A program made the position numbers and the translations under genes. A DNA stretch of 53,614 nt, taken from contig JAIYAT010000011.1 in the NCBI GenBank assembly GCA_027488905.1, forward strand, positions 1-53,614, written 5' to 3'. Below are positions 1 through 8,956 of this stretch, one piece after another. The first letter of the stretch is position 1; every line of letters begins with the position of its first letter. This DNA is from Bacteroidota bacterium. GTDB taxonomy: Bacteria; Bacteroidota; Bacteroidia; UKL13-3. Below the pieces are notes generated by a model. That model did no database searches. It had not been told where the DNA came from and was given only the letters and a program-made list of their open reading frames with translations.

Positions 1-1930
1 AATCTTTACAGCCATTTAAGTCTTGAATCACTACTTTATAAGTTGAAGAAGCTCCAGCAGTTGGAGGGCTAATGGCCGCGCTAGAATCTGGTCCGAAAAG
101 TCTTACCACATTGGTACCACTTAAACCGCCAGAGTAGAAAGTATAGCGATAAGTATTTCCATAAGGAGTTCCATGCGTACCATTTACTTTTACACTTACT
201 GGAGTGCCAAAGCAATTAAAAGTATCGCGAGCAGTAACGTCTACGGTGGGTAGAATAAAAACAGAATCTATAATGGTATTGGGGCATCCATTGGGCAAGG
301 TTGGAAGAATTGCCGTTGTAGTTAGGTTAAGCCGAATACGGTGCCACCCCCCATTTATGAATTTGTGATTGGTTACAGACCCGCCAGGATAATTTGTGTA
401 GGTATTTGATTTTGGAGAATTTTCAACCTGTATATTGGTGAAAGTAGTATTTAGAGGTACTGTATTGGTTTGCGTAAATGTAAAATCATAAAAACCACAG
501 TTCTTATTAATTTTATTAATGAGTGCCTGAGGTATTGGCCTAACGGTAATTGAAAAAGAGCGGGTGGTACGACCTGGAATTGCGCAGGCTCTGTCTTTGG
601 CATTCATTACAAAATAATAAGGAAGGTTTCTCGCAACAGAGGCAGGAGGAGTCCAACAGAACTTGACGCTATCGAATTTTGGCCCCAACACTGCTCTTGT
701 ATTAGGATTATATAGACGAGTAATTGTTCCACCGGTGGTGAAAATAGGGTTTGGATCAGGGCCACCAACTGGCTGTGGCCAATTTAGGTCAGTGGTATCC
801 CAACCTGCGGTATTGTCCCAAGCAGAAACAATGAAGCAAAAAGGTTGCCCTGCGCATACGCCATAAACAAAATTAGGGGATGGAGCGGTAAGAGTACCAT
901 CCTCTTTATACGTTCTAATGACAGGAGGATTGTTGTTTGGGCAGACCTGTGAATAAAATTGAATATCCCGTCGGGTTACCCCCATTAGCACATATACACC
1001 GCCAACAATTTTCCACTGAAGGACCTCTACTACCAAATTTGCAACAAAAGTTCCGAGCGGTGTAAACCGAATATCTCCTGACATGGGGTCAATAAAAATA
1101 CCTAAAGGTGGCAATAAAGGTGGAGATTGGCCTGGAACTCCTAAATACGGAAAAGGAACGTTTGGACTATACGGACTTGCATAAGGTGCACCAGCACCAG
1201 GAGCCACCAATGATTGTCCAAAACGATAACTTAAAGAATCTCCATCTGGGTCGATTGCCCCAAGATTATAAGCAAACTCTTGGCCAGCACAAGCTACGGC
1301 CACTGCATCATTTGTAAATGTTGGAGAACTGTTGCAAGGGGTAGCGCATCGGTTGATAAGCGTTTCTGTGAAGAAACCCAAAGAAGCTGGATTTTGAAGT
1401 GTGGTAATGGCGTTATTACGACAACAAGTTTGCCAACCAATTCTTACTAAGCAGCAATTAGAAGGAATAGCTGATAAATTAACCATTCCAGTAAATACAT
1501 AAATCTCAATACCGGGTGTAAAAGTACCCGGTGTTCTAGTACCGCAATTAGAACAAATGGTTTTGGTTAAGGCACAAAGCTGAATAACATCTAAACCAGA
1601 AATACCAGGAACAACAGTTAAAGATGTATTTCCAAAGTTAACGCCTGTGCAAGTCTGGGCTGGAATATTTGCGCCAGTAGGAATGGTAGCTCCAGTAATA
1701 CCAACGCTGATAGCGCAAGAAGGACTTAAACCGTTGGGGCAACCAGGACAAAGTTGAATACCTTGGCAATCTCTATATAGCTTGAATGTGAGGTTATAAT
1801 TTCCAGAACCAAGACAGGTGTAGGCTACATCAGAACCTACAACATGGTCGGCTTTGGAATCGGTTTGAACCAAAAATAGGGTCAACCCGAAAAATAAAAT
1901 ACGTAGAATTGTTTTGAGTCGAGATTTCAT
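1..1930 (-). CDS. Large secreted T9SS/gliding-motility-type protein, 3' end outside window
   Basis: An uninterrupted minus-strand reading frame begins with ATG at 1928-1930 and stays open to base 1, so at least 643 residues are present and the C-terminus lies outside. The N-terminus (MKSRLKTILRILFFGLTLF) is a signal peptide. The mature part starts near DHVVGSDVAYTCLGSGNY and is rich in Cys, Gly, Pro and Asn. It carries 'DPDGDSLSYRF' and 'FCWTPP' patches, typical of Bacteroidota proteins made of PKD/Ig-like domains that end in a gliding-motility-associated C-terminal domain. That end would be off the window, so T9SS export is an inference. Likely cell-surface or secreted; no enzymatic motif seen. 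It is divergent from the aspartate kinase gene across about 113 bp. Confidence 0.8.
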   Translation of the reverse strand, partial: MKSRLKTILRILFFGLTLFLVQTDSKADHVVGSDVAYTCLGSGNYNLTFKLYRDCQGIQLCPGCPNGLSPSCAISVGITGATIPTGANIPAQTCTGVNFGNTSLTVVPGISGLDVIQLCALTKTICSNCGTRTPGTFTPGIEIYVFTGMVNLSAIPSNCCLVRIGWQTCCRNNAITTLQNPASLGFFTETLINRCATPCNSSPTFTNDAVAVACAGQEFAYNLGAIDPDGDSLSYRFGQSLVAPGAGAPYASPYSPNVPFPYLGVPGQSPPLLPPLGIFIDPMSGDIRFTPLGTFVANLVVEVLQWKIVGGVYVLMGVTRRDIQFYSQVCPNNNPPVIRTYKEDGTLTAPSPNFVYGVCAGQPFCFIVSAWDNTAGWDTTDLNWPQPVGGPDPNPIFTTGGTITRLYNPNTRAVLGPKFDSVKFCWTPPASVARNLPYYFVMNAKDRACAIPGRTTRSFSITVRPIPQALINKINKNCGFYDFTFTQTNTVPLNTTFTNIQVENSPKSNTYTNYPGGSVTNHKFINGGWHRIRLNLTTTAILPTLPNGCPNTIIDSVFILPTVDVTARDTFNCFGTPVSVKVNGTHGTPYGNTYRYTFYSGGLSGTNVVRLFGPDSSAAISPPTAGASSTYKVVIQDLNGCKD

Positions 1931-2043
1931 AATTAAGAATTACAGAGTCAAAAGTAAAGGCAATATTTCATAAGAATTACATAATCCTTATAAGATTAAA
2001 ACTTTTAACATCATTTTTATAAATTGCATGCTCAATATAGCAT

Positions 2044-3303
2044 ATGCGGGTTTTCAAATTTGGTGGAGCTTCTGTAAAAAATGCAGAAGCAATTAGAAAT
2101 GTAGGTACAATTTTAAATGCCTTTGGAGGAGAAGAAGTTTTGGTAGTAGTGAGTGCAATGGGTAAAACTACCAATGCTTTAGAGGCATTAGCTTTAGCTT
2201 ATTTCCAAAACAACCAGGATAAATATACTAAGTTTAAAGAGGTTAAATCTTTTCATGATGAGATTATAAAAGACTTGCTTAATGGCAAATCGGTGAGGGC
2301 GTATGATGATATTGAGAATCTTTTTATTGAATTAGAATGTGAAATTGAAGGAAAGCCGCAAATTGGGTTCGATCAAGTTTACGATCAAATTGTTAGTTAT
2401 GGTGAGATTTTTTCATCTAGAATTTTAAGCACCTACTTAAATGAAGCTGGGGTTAAAAATCGCTGGATGGATGCACAAAATTTTATTATTACAGATAATA
2501 CCTACAGAGAAGGCAAGGTGAATTGGAACAGGACCTCTCATTTGATTGGTTCAAAACTACTTCCAATTGTTAAAAAACAGATGGTGGTTACGCAAGGTTT
2601 TATTGGCAAAAACCAAGATAATTTTACGGTGACACTTGGCAGAGAAGGTTCAGATTATTCGGCTGCAATTTTTGCTTTTGGCTTGCATGCTGCAAGTGTA
2701 ACCATTTGGAAAGACGTTGCTGGGGTTATGAATGCAGACCCAAAACTTTTTCCAGATGCAATTAAGATTGAAACCATTAGCTACCCAAAAGCCATTGAAA
2801 TGGCGTATTATGGAGCAACTGTTATTCATCCTAAAACCATCCAACCATTACAAAGCAAAAACATACCATTGTTTGTAAAGTCGTTTGTTGACCCAAGTGC
2901 TGCAGGAACCACAGTAGGTGTAGAAAATGAAACAATTAAGCAACTTCCAACTATTATTAAGAAGGGAAAACAGGTATTGCTTTCCTTTAGCACCAAGGAT
3001 TTTTCTTTTATTGCAGAAGAGAATTTGAGTAAATTGTTTAGTGTCTTTGCCTCATTTAAAATTCGCATTAACGTAATGCAAAGTTCAGCCATAAGTTTTA
3101 GTGTTTGCGTTGACGATGAGGAAGATAAAATTGAAGGAATGAGAAATGAGGTTATGCAAGAATATGATATTAGCATTGTAAATGAGGTGGAACTGCTTAC
3201 CTTGATAAATTTTGAAAAGGAAAACGCAACTCAATTGCTTAATGGAAAGCAAATTATACTTGAGCAGAAAACCCAAAACACCTTACAATTGGTGATAAAA
3301 TAG
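2044..3303 (+). CDS. lysC: Aspartate kinase (monofunctional)
   Basis: Phosphorylates L-aspartate to aspartyl-4-phosphate, the entry step for lysine/diaminopimelate, threonine and methionine synthesis in the cytoplasm. The 419-residue length suits a monofunctional enzyme; no homoserine dehydrogenase domain follows. The N-terminal amino-acid kinase fold shows KFGGASV at residues 4-10, VVSAMGKTTN near 38-47 and the nucleotide-binding GREGSDYSAA near 199-208. The C-terminal ~130 residues, with 'LLSFSTKDFSFIAEE' and 'INVMQSSAISFSVCVD', look like the tandem ACT regulatory domains, suggesting feedback inhibition by an end-product amino acid. The ATG at 2044 gives the canonical start just before the KFGG motif. 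The gene is convergent with the following lipoprotein gene, with 5 bp between stop codons. Whether lysine or threonine is the effector cannot be told. Confidence 0.93.
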   Translation: MRVFKFGGASVKNAEAIRNVGTILNAFGGEEVLVVVSAMGKTTNALEALALAYFQNNQDKYTKFKEVKSFHDEIIKDLLNGKSVRAYDDIENLFIELECEIEGKPQIGFDQVYDQIVSYGEIFSSRILSTYLNEAGVKNRWMDAQNFIITDNTYREGKVNWNRTSHLIGSKLLPIVKKQMVVTQGFIGKNQDNFTVTLGREGSDYSAAIFAFGLHAASVTIWKDVAGVMNADPKLFPDAIKIETISYPKAIEMAYYGATVIHPKTIQPLQSKNIPLFVKSFVDPSAAGTTVGVENETIKQLPTIIKKGKQVLLSFSTKDFSFIAEENLSKLFSVFASFKIRINVMQSSAISFSVCVDDEEDKIEGMRNEVMQEYDISIVNEVELLTLINFEKENATQLLNGKQIILEQKTQNTLQLVIK

Positions 3304-3308
3304 CAAAT

Positions 3309-3731
3309 CTACCTTTTGCTAAGTTTCATGTTTCTTTCTTCTTGTAATCCACCGCCAATATTACGTAAACCAATTAATCTAACTTCTGTGTCAGAGATTG
3401 TTATGATGTTATATACTTGTCCCACCCAATCCACTTCAGAAATGAGAATTGTTTTGGCCGAAGCATTATGACTCCAATTGATTGCAAAATTTCCTGCATT
3501 AACTGTTAATACGCCAGTTTTATCAGCATTAAACTTATAAGTTCCTACATTTGAAGCTTCATTGACAATCGTACGAGTACCATCGCTTTCAATTTCGGTT
3601 TCTATGATGCTGTCTCTATTCCAAGTCCCAACAAAATCAACGGTTGTATCGGTATCTGGAACATCAATTACATCTGGTTCGCATGAAGCAAATAAGGCTA
3701 TGAACAAAGCAATTAGAATAATATTTTTCAT
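3309..3731 (-). CDS. Small lipocalin-like lipoprotein
   Basis: 140 residues. A short N-terminal hydrophobic stretch ends in LFASC, a clear lipobox with the acylated Cys at residue 17. It is followed by an acidic, Asp/Thr/Val-rich linker. The remaining ~110 residues start with 'FVGTWNRDSIIETE' and continue as alternating strands with 'YKFNADKTG' and 'INWSHNASAKT'. This is the pattern of the lipocalin-like domain lipoproteins that are abundant in Bacteroidota. Probably anchored in the outer membrane; ligand unknown. TAGATTTG (complement 3738-3745) resembles the Bacteroidota -7 element but would leave only a 6-nt leader and lacks a good -33, so I do not call it a promoter. Confidence 0.75.
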   Translation of the reverse strand: MKNIILIALFIALFASCEPDVIDVPDTDTTVDFVGTWNRDSIIETEIESDGTRTIVNEASNVGTYKFNADKTGVLTVNAGNFAINWSHNASAKTILISEVDWVGQVYNIITISDTEVRLIGLRNIGGGLQEERNMKLSKR

Positions 3732-3771
3732 CGTCTACAAATCTAACTAAAAGGAAGCTAATTCTTTTGGT

Positions 3772-4266
3772 ATGTTTGCCAAAGTGAATTCTACAGCATT
3801 TATACTTTTAGGTTCAAACCAAAACCAACCTTTGCTGCAATTGCAACATGCTTTGTTGCGCATCGAAGAAAATATAGCAGCCATTATCAGTGCATCTTCC
3901 ATCTACAAAACCGCGGCGTGGGGTAATAGGCAACAACCGGTTTTTTATAATCAGGTAATTGAAGTAAGAACTGAGCTCAAACCTATTGATTTATTAGAAA
4001 AATTATTGTTATTAGAAAATGAAATGGGCCGCGTTCGTCATACAAAATGGGAACCAAGAATTATTGATTTAGACATTCTATTTTTTGAGCGTATTATTTC
4101 AAATCAACCTAGGTTAACACTCCCCCACCCTTACTTGCATGAGCGAATGTTTACTTTGATTCCGTTAAATGAAATTGCATCAACTTGGGTTCATCCAAAA
4201 CTTGGTTTAACAGTAAAAGATTTGTTACATTTATGTACAGACCCCTTGAAGGTGGAAAAAATTTGA
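3772..4266 (+). CDS. folK: 2-amino-4-hydroxy-6-hydroxymethyldihydropteridine diphosphokinase
   Basis: Transfers pyrophosphate from ATP to 6-hydroxymethyl-7,8-dihydropterin in folate synthesis. The 164-residue length is typical. LGSNQ at residues 13-17, 'YKTAAWG' near 44, 'NQVIEV' near 61, and the family signature 'R..KWEPRIIDLDILFF' near 90-107 with its metal-binding DLD are all visible. It is also followed by the expected 'LPHPYLHERMFTLIPLNEIA'. The gene starts at ATG 3772, 40 bp from the divergent lipoprotein start, and heads an overlapping run folK / deoxynucleoside kinase / wbqC-like. The first base run of the gene includes one copy of the over-represented 10-mer GGTTCAAACC (3811-3820). 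Confidence 0.95.
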   Translation: MFAKVNSTAFILLGSNQNQPLLQLQHALLRIEENIAAIISASSIYKTAAWGNRQQPVFYNQVIEVRTELKPIDLLEKLLLLENEMGRVRHTKWEPRIIDLDILFFERIISNQPRLTLPHPYLHERMFTLIPLNEIASTWVHPKLGLTVKDLLHLCTDPLKVEKI

Positions 4267-4919
4267 ACCAAAATCAATCATATCCATTTATAGCCATAGA
4301 AGGCAATATTGGTGCTGGAAAATCTACACTAGCAACCATGCTTTCAAAGGACTGGAATACCAGGTTGATTTTAGAAGAATTTGAAGACAATTCTTTTCTT
4401 CCTAAGTTTTACAAAGATGCCAGACGTTATGCATTTCCACTAGAAATGAGCTTTCTAGCTGCAAGATTTAACCAACTAAAAAAACAATTACCCGAACAAG
4501 ATTTGTTTAGAGGAAGCGTTATCAGCGATTATATCATTACAAAATGCTTACTGTTCTCTAAAGTTAACTTAGATGAAGATGAGTTTGAATTGTATGGTAA
4601 ATTGTTTGGAATCATACAACAACAGCTTCCAAAACCAGATTTACTATTGTATTTGCACAATCCTGTTGAAAAACTTCAACAACAAATTACCCAACGTGGC
4701 AGAAGTTATGAGCAAGAGATAAGCAATGAATACTTATTGAATTTACAGCAAACCTATTTTGATTTTTTATATAACAATCAAGAACTTAAAATTATTTTAC
4801 TAGACTGCACTGAAATTGATTTTGTAAATAATTCGATTCATTTTGAAGCCATAAAAAATTTGCTTAAACAAACTTTTTCACAAGGATTGCATACTTTTTC
4901 AATTAAAGATTTGTTATGA
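4263..4919 (+). CDS. Deoxynucleoside kinase (dNK/dGK-dCK family)
   Basis: Phosphorylates deoxynucleosides for nucleotide salvage. The P-loop IEGNIGAGKSTL appears just after the start. 'EEFEDNSFLPKFYKD' (substrate pocket), 'FRGSVISDYI' (DRS-like motif), and 'QRGRSYEQEI' (LID-type arginines) follow, as in this family. The start is uncertain. I chose TTG at 4263, which overlaps the folK stop (TTGA), has AAGGTGG eight bases upstream (4249-4255), and places the P-loop about 12 residues in, as in relatives. An in-frame ATG at 4233 would add ten residues (MYRPLEGGKN) that look like read-through of folK. The 3' end overlaps the next gene by 4 nt, so the three genes are likely one transcript. Confidence 0.87.
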   Translation: MNQNQSYPFIAIEGNIGAGKSTLATMLSKDWNTRLILEEFEDNSFLPKFYKDARRYAFPLEMSFLAARFNQLKKQLPEQDLFRGSVISDYIITKCLLFSKVNLDEDEFELYGKLFGIIQQQLPKPDLLLYLHNPVEKLQQQITQRGRSYEQEISNEYLLNLQQTYFDFLYNNQELKIILLDCTEIDFVNNSIHFEAIKNLLKQTFSQGLHTFSIKDLL

Positions 4920-5545
4920 ATTCAATCCTATTAAATACAGCTTATTTCCCTCCAATAGCATGGTTTCAGCAGGCTTTATTGGCAGACGAAATTTGGATTG
5001 AAAAGCAAGAAAATTATATCAAACAAACCTACCGCAATAGATGCAAAATTTTGGGTGCGCATGGGGTACAAGATTTGAGCATTCCGGTTCAACACAATCA
5101 ATCAAAAATTAGAATTAATGAACTCATTTCAGATGAAAGTCAGGCTTGGAAGCGCATACATTGGCAAGCCATACAATCTGTCTATGGAAAGTCGCCCTAC
5201 TTTATTCATTATGCGTGGCGCTTTGAGTCATATTTTAAATCTAAAGAAGTTGTAAATCTTTATACTTTTAATTTTGGGTTGATCCAAGAGCTAAACATAG
5301 CTTTAAAATTAGGGCTGAACCTAAATGAAACTGAAACTTATGAACACTTGCCAATGAATAAAATTGACTTAAGAAATGCTTTTATCGCCAAAGGGAATCC
5401 AAAGCAAGAAGAGCTCCTTTTTGAAAAGAGGTATTATCAATCGTTTCCAGATAAGCATGAATTTGTGGCAAATCTGAGCATATTAGATTTGCTCTTTCAT
5501 CAAGGGCCTGATGCAGTTTTGTTTTTAGAAGAGCAGGGCAAATAA
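4916..5545 (+). CDS. WbqC family protein
   Basis: 209 residues beginning with 'LLNTAYFPPIAWFQQ', the N-terminal signature of the WbqC family (usually 'hQpyfpPw..yF..i'). The family also has the conserved 'NRCKILGAHGVQDLSIPV' patch (residues ~42-59), 'WKRIHWQAIQSVYGKSPYF' (~84-102), and a C-terminal 'F..GP.A..FL' ending. WbqC members are found in O-antigen and glycan loci and in many core genomes; no reaction has been firmly assigned. Start ATG at 4916 overlaps the kinase stop (ATGA), implying translational coupling. Cytoplasmic; no signal or membrane segment. Confidence 0.85.
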   Translation: MNSILLNTAYFPPIAWFQQALLADEIWIEKQENYIKQTYRNRCKILGAHGVQDLSIPVQHNQSKIRINELISDESQAWKRIHWQAIQSVYGKSPYFIHYAWRFESYFKSKEVVNLYTFNFGLIQELNIALKLGLNLNETETYEHLPMNKIDLRNAFIAKGNPKQEELLFEKRYYQSFPDKHEFVANLSILDLLFHQGPDAVLFLEEQGK

Positions 5546-5575
5546 AACTAAATGGGTATAATGAGTTTACATGTA

Positions 5576-6511
5576 ATGAAGGTTTATCTATTTATATTTA
5601 TTGTGGTTTTTGGGTCATGTAAACAAAAGAAGACACCAAAAAAAAGTCATTTAACTCCAGAATTTGAAGTTAAATTTTCTACTAGTTTGGTTCAACCCGA
5701 TGAAACTTACAAGTACCTTGGAGAGGTTAAAATACAGAATAGAAGTTTGATTGAAACCTCAGGGATTTGCGCAAGTAGGAGGATAAAAGGCCTTATTTGG
5801 GCGCACAATGACAGTGGTGACCCAGCAAGAATTTTTGCCTTTGGAGAAAACGGAGAAGACTATGCCACAATTTATCTTGAAGGTGCAACCCATTATGATT
5901 ATGAAGATATTTGCATGGGTAAGTACAAGCAAGATAGCCTATCCTATATTTTTGTGGCAGATATTGGAGATAATAGAAGAAAAAGAGAAACGATACAGAT
6001 TTATAGATTTCCAGAACCTACCATAGACACTACTTCAAGAGGTAGCACCATAACAATTCCTGCAAAAGAAATCACAACCTTTACCTTAAGCTTTCCTGAT
6101 GGTCCAAGAGATGCAGAAAGCATTATGTTTGACCCCATTGAGGAAGTGATTTATATTCTTTCAAAACGGGAAGAAAAAGTTGGGATATACCGAGTTTTGG
6201 TTCAAACCGAAACCTCAAATAGCTTAGTTTTAGTTGCCCTATTGCCATTAACTTGGGTAGTTGCTGGCGACATAAGTTCTGATGGAAATAAAATAGCAGT
6301 TGAAACTGGCGATTCCATTTGGTGCTGGGAGCGAATAGGTAATGAACCAATTGGTAAAGCCTTGCAAAGGCTACCGTTAAAATTGCCTTACCAAAAAGAA
6401 AAACAAGGAGAAGCCTTTACCTGGAATCAAAAAGGGAATGGTTATTTTACCATGGGAGAAGGCAGTTTATTAAAGCCCTCTAGGCTAAGAAAGTATGAGA
6501 AAACTGAGTAA
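5576..6511 (+). CDS. Beta-propeller-like lipoprotein
   Basis: Starting at ATG 5576 the protein reads MKVYLFIFIVVFGSC, a short lipoprotein signal with the acylated Cys at 15. Starts at 5552 or 5561 would add up to eight residues before the same signal and are less likely. The exported part contains 'ETSGICAS', 'IWAHNDSGDPARIFAF', 'YDYEDICMG', 'ADIGDNRR', 'DAESIMFDP' and 'KREEKVGIYRV'. This resembles SdiA-regulated/phytase-esterase-like beta-propeller lipoproteins common in Bacteroidota. Acidic clusters could bind metal. Function unknown; probably on the outer membrane or periplasmic side. Convergent with the next gene, with 3 bp between. Confidence 0.7.
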   Translation: MKVYLFIFIVVFGSCKQKKTPKKSHLTPEFEVKFSTSLVQPDETYKYLGEVKIQNRSLIETSGICASRRIKGLIWAHNDSGDPARIFAFGENGEDYATIYLEGATHYDYEDICMGKYKQDSLSYIFVADIGDNRRKRETIQIYRFPEPTIDTTSRGSTITIPAKEITTFTLSFPDGPRDAESIMFDPIEEVIYILSKREEKVGIYRVLVQTETSNSLVLVALLPLTWVVAGDISSDGNKIAVETGDSIWCWERIGNEPIGKALQRLPLKLPYQKEKQGEAFTWNQKGNGYFTMGEGSLLKPSRLRKYEKTE

Positions 6512-6514
6512 GCA

Positions 6515-7048
6515 CTACTTTAATTTTAACTTCTTAAATTTTTTAATGCTGGCCTTCATTGCAGGGGTAATTTCATGCTCTGCACGCAATCTTATAATTT
6601 CATCAATTTCACGGTAGATTTCTGGATACTGTTTACAATATTGGAATAGCTTTTCAAGTCCATACATAAACACGGCTGGTTTACTCTGTGGGTCGGCAAT
6701 CCATTTTAACAATAAGTCAAGTAATTCACCTTCCTTAAAGCTTTGCAAAGGCTGATATTTAACTGCACCTAAAAGGTTTCTTTTTACAGTTTCATTATTG
6801 GCAATTAATAAAGCATTTAGTATCTTTTTATAATAGGGTTGAACCAAAAGAGGTGCTTTTTTGCTAATATGGGTTAATAGCCATGAGGAATATTCTGGAA
6901 AAGGATGTTCTAAATTACTAATAGCTAAATCTACTAATTCTTTTATCTGCTTAGGATCATCCAAAAAAACATTCGCAAGATTAGGAAAGCCAAGCATTCT
7001 TTTGTTTTTGTATATTAACTCATAAACTGGATTGCTGCTTTCGGACAT
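6515..7048 (-). CDS. HEAT-repeat-like cytoplasmic protein of unknown function
   Basis: 177 residues, all predicted helical. There is no signal peptide, and repeated ~35-residue helical pairs appear ('LVDLAISNLEHPFPEYSSWLL', 'QPYYKKILNALL', 'LLDLLLKWIADPQSKPAVFMYGLEKL'), which suggests a small HEAT/ARM-like solenoid. It ends in a basic tail (KKFKKLKLK). Such adenylosuccinate-lyase-fragment-like or HEAT proteins are conserved single genes in Bacteroidota, but I do not recognise a named family. Divergent from the LpxH-type gene across 114 bp, so promoters for both should lie in 7049-7162. Confidence 0.6.
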   Translation of the reverse strand: MSESSNPVYELIYKNKRMLGFPNLANVFLDDPKQIKELVDLAISNLEHPFPEYSSWLLTHISKKAPLLVQPYYKKILNALLIANNETVKRNLLGAVKYQPLQSFKEGELLDLLLKWIADPQSKPAVFMYGLEKLFQYCKQYPEIYREIDEIIRLRAEHEITPAMKASIKKFKKLKLK

Positions 7049-7162
7049 GTTTTTTATTATTAATCAAAATTAAAAAGAGTTTTCCACAACACCTAGTTTT
7101 AAAAAAAGTTTGATTAACAATTAGATAATATTAAAAGTTGAAGGTTGCAAAACCATTAAAGC

Positions 7163-8020
7163 ATGTCGAAGCGAAAATTGAAGCTTGCAGTAGTGTCAGA
7201 CATACACTTAGGAACTTACGGTTGTCAAGCAAAAGCAGTAAATTCCTACTTAAAATCAATAGACCCAGAAATTTTAATTTTGAATGGCGATATTATTGAC
7301 ATCTGGCAATTTACCAAGAGTTACTGGCCTAAATCTCATAACAAAGTTATACAGCGTATTTTTAAGTTAATGGCAAATGGCACCAAAATCTATTACTTAA
7401 CTGGCAATCATGACGAAATGTTGCGAAAGTTTTGTGATTTTGAAATGGGTAACCTTAAATTACAGAATAAGTTGGTTTTGGATTTAGATGGCAAAAAGGC
7501 TTGGTTTTTCCATGGCGATGTTTTTGATATTACCATGAAACATTCTAAATGGCTGGCAAAGCTTGGCGCAGTTGGATACGATACACTTATAATTATCAAT
7601 GCTGCTGTTAATTGGATTTCGGAAAGATTGGGTAAAGGCAAAATTTCTCTTTCTAAAAAAGTAAAAAATAGCGTTAAACAAGCGGTAAAATTCATTGATG
7701 ATTTTGAACAAACTGCAATGGATATTGGCATTTCAAAAGGCTATGATTACGTTGTATGTGGTCATATTCACCACCCAACGATTAAAAAATATTCAAATGA
7801 AAATGGTGAAGCTTTGTATCTTAATTCTGGAGATTGGATTGAAAACCTGAGTGCCTTAGAATATAATGAAGGTAATTGGCGCTTGCATTTTCATAAAACC
7901 ATTGCCGATTTAGAAAACTCATTGGCCGATGATGAGGAAGAAATGCCAGATGAAATACCTAGCATGGAAAACATATATAAATCTGTAATTGAAAATGTTG
8001 TAGGAAATTCTAAATCCTAA
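7163..8020 (+). CDS. lpxH: UDP-2,3-diacylglucosamine diphosphatase-type metallophosphoesterase
   Basis: A calcineurin-like phosphoesterase of 285 residues with the full dinuclear-metal set: SDIHLG (residues 9-14), NGDIIDIW (near 41-48), TGNHDE (near 80-85), HGDVFD (near 119-124) and VCGHIHHP (near 196-203). Bacteroidota relatives with this architecture are annotated as UDP-2,3-diacylglucosamine pyrophosphatase, the step giving lipid X in lipid A synthesis at the inner face of the membrane. The family also contains other phosphoesterases, so the symbol is provisional. The C-terminal ~30 residues are acidic (DDEEEMPDE). Followed after 39 bp by the pseudouridine synthase gene on the same strand. 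Confidence 0.82.
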   Translation: MSKRKLKLAVVSDIHLGTYGCQAKAVNSYLKSIDPEILILNGDIIDIWQFTKSYWPKSHNKVIQRIFKLMANGTKIYYLTGNHDEMLRKFCDFEMGNLKLQNKLVLDLDGKKAWFFHGDVFDITMKHSKWLAKLGAVGYDTLIIINAAVNWISERLGKGKISLSKKVKNSVKQAVKFIDDFEQTAMDIGISKGYDYVVCGHIHHPTIKKYSNENGEALYLNSGDWIENLSALEYNEGNWRLHFHKTIADLENSLADDEEEMPDEIPSMENIYKSVIENVVGNSKS

Positions 8021-8059
8021 CAGTTTCTTTTTAGTATCTTGACCCCAAAATAATTGCAA

Positions 8060-8956
8060 ATGTTTGGGAGTGTTAGATTAAATAAATTTATTAGTGACAG
8101 CGGCTTATGTTCTAGAAGAGAAGCTGATAGGTACATAGAATTAGGCCATGTATACCTTAATGGAAAAAGAGCAAAAGTAGGTGATATGGTGCGAGGTGGC
8201 GACAAGGTGAGGGTTAATGGCATTTATCTTGAACCAAAAGCCGCAGACGAATTAGTTTTTATTGCCCTAAACAAACCTGTTGGCATAACCTCTACCACTG
8301 AGGAAGGCATAGCTGATAATATCATAAGATTTGTTAACCATAGCAAAAGGGTATTTCCAATTGGGAGATTAGATAAAGATTCGCAAGGACTTATTTTTTT
8401 AACGAACAATGGGGATTTGGTTAACAAGATTACTAGAGCTGGAAATAAGCATGAAAAAGAATATGTTGTAACGGTAAACAAACCGCTAACAAAAGAAGCA
8501 GTTGAAGGAATGGCGCAAGGCGTTCCGATGCTTGGTGTTACTACAAAGAAATGTAAAATTGTACAGGAGGCAGCTACTGTTTTTAACATTACCCTTATTC
8601 AAGGCTTAAACCGTCAAATTAGGAGGATGTGCGAGCACTTTGGTTATGAGGTAGTCAAATTGGAACGCGTGCGAATCATGCATGTTCCTTTGAAAGGAAT
8701 TCCACTCGGAGAATGGAGAGATTTAAGCAGCGAAGAATTAAATATTCTCTTTGACAAGTTAGAAAAATCAAAATCAGAAATACCTGTTAAAAAATTAAAA
8801 GCCGCTGCCAATAGTAGCGCTAATAAAACTGCTGCGAAGAAAACTGCTGCGAAAAAAACAGCTTATAAAACTGGGTTTAAATCTAAAAACAAATCTAATT
8901 TCATTGCAAGCAAAAAAACCAATAGGCATTTTGGCAAAAGCAAAAGGAATGGCTAA
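8060..8956 (+). CDS. rluF: 23S rRNA pseudouridine synthase, RluF-like, with Lys/Ala-rich tail
   Basis: Isomerises a uridine in 23S rRNA. The N-terminal S4 RNA-binding domain ('[22 protein letters not shown]') covers residues 4-60. The RsuA/RluB/E/F catalytic domain follows, with '[12 protein letters not shown]', the catalytic-aspartate motif [15 protein letters not shown] (Asp near 104) and '[23 protein letters not shown]'. The last ~60 residues are low-complexity and basic, with AAKKT repeats, probably an RNA-binding tail. The ATG at 8060 is chosen over an upstream in-frame TTG at 8054. The end overlaps the following glycosyltransferase start by 8 nt. RluF versus RluB/E rests on motif resemblance only. 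Confidence 0.87.
   Translation: MFGSVRLNKFISDSGLCSRREADRYIELGHVYLNGKRAKVGDMVRGGDKVRVNGIYLEPKAADELVFIALNKPVGITSTTEEGIADNIIRFVNHSKRVFPIGRLDKDSQGLIFLTNNGDLVNKITRAGNKHEKEYVVTVNKPLTKEAVEGMAQGVPMLGVTTKKCKIVQEAATVFNITLIQGLNRQIRRMCEHFGYEVVKLERVRIMHVPLKGIPLGEWRDLSSEELNILFDKLEKSKSEIPVKKLKAAANSSANKTAAKKTAAKKTAYKTGFKSKNKSNFIASKKTNRHFGKSKRNG

Noticed and set aside
3301-3321. TAGCAAA / TTTGCTA hairpin between aspartate kinase and lipoprotein genes as terminator
   Set aside because: Only a 7-bp A/T-rich stem with no T-run on either side; it includes the stop codon and is too weak to call.
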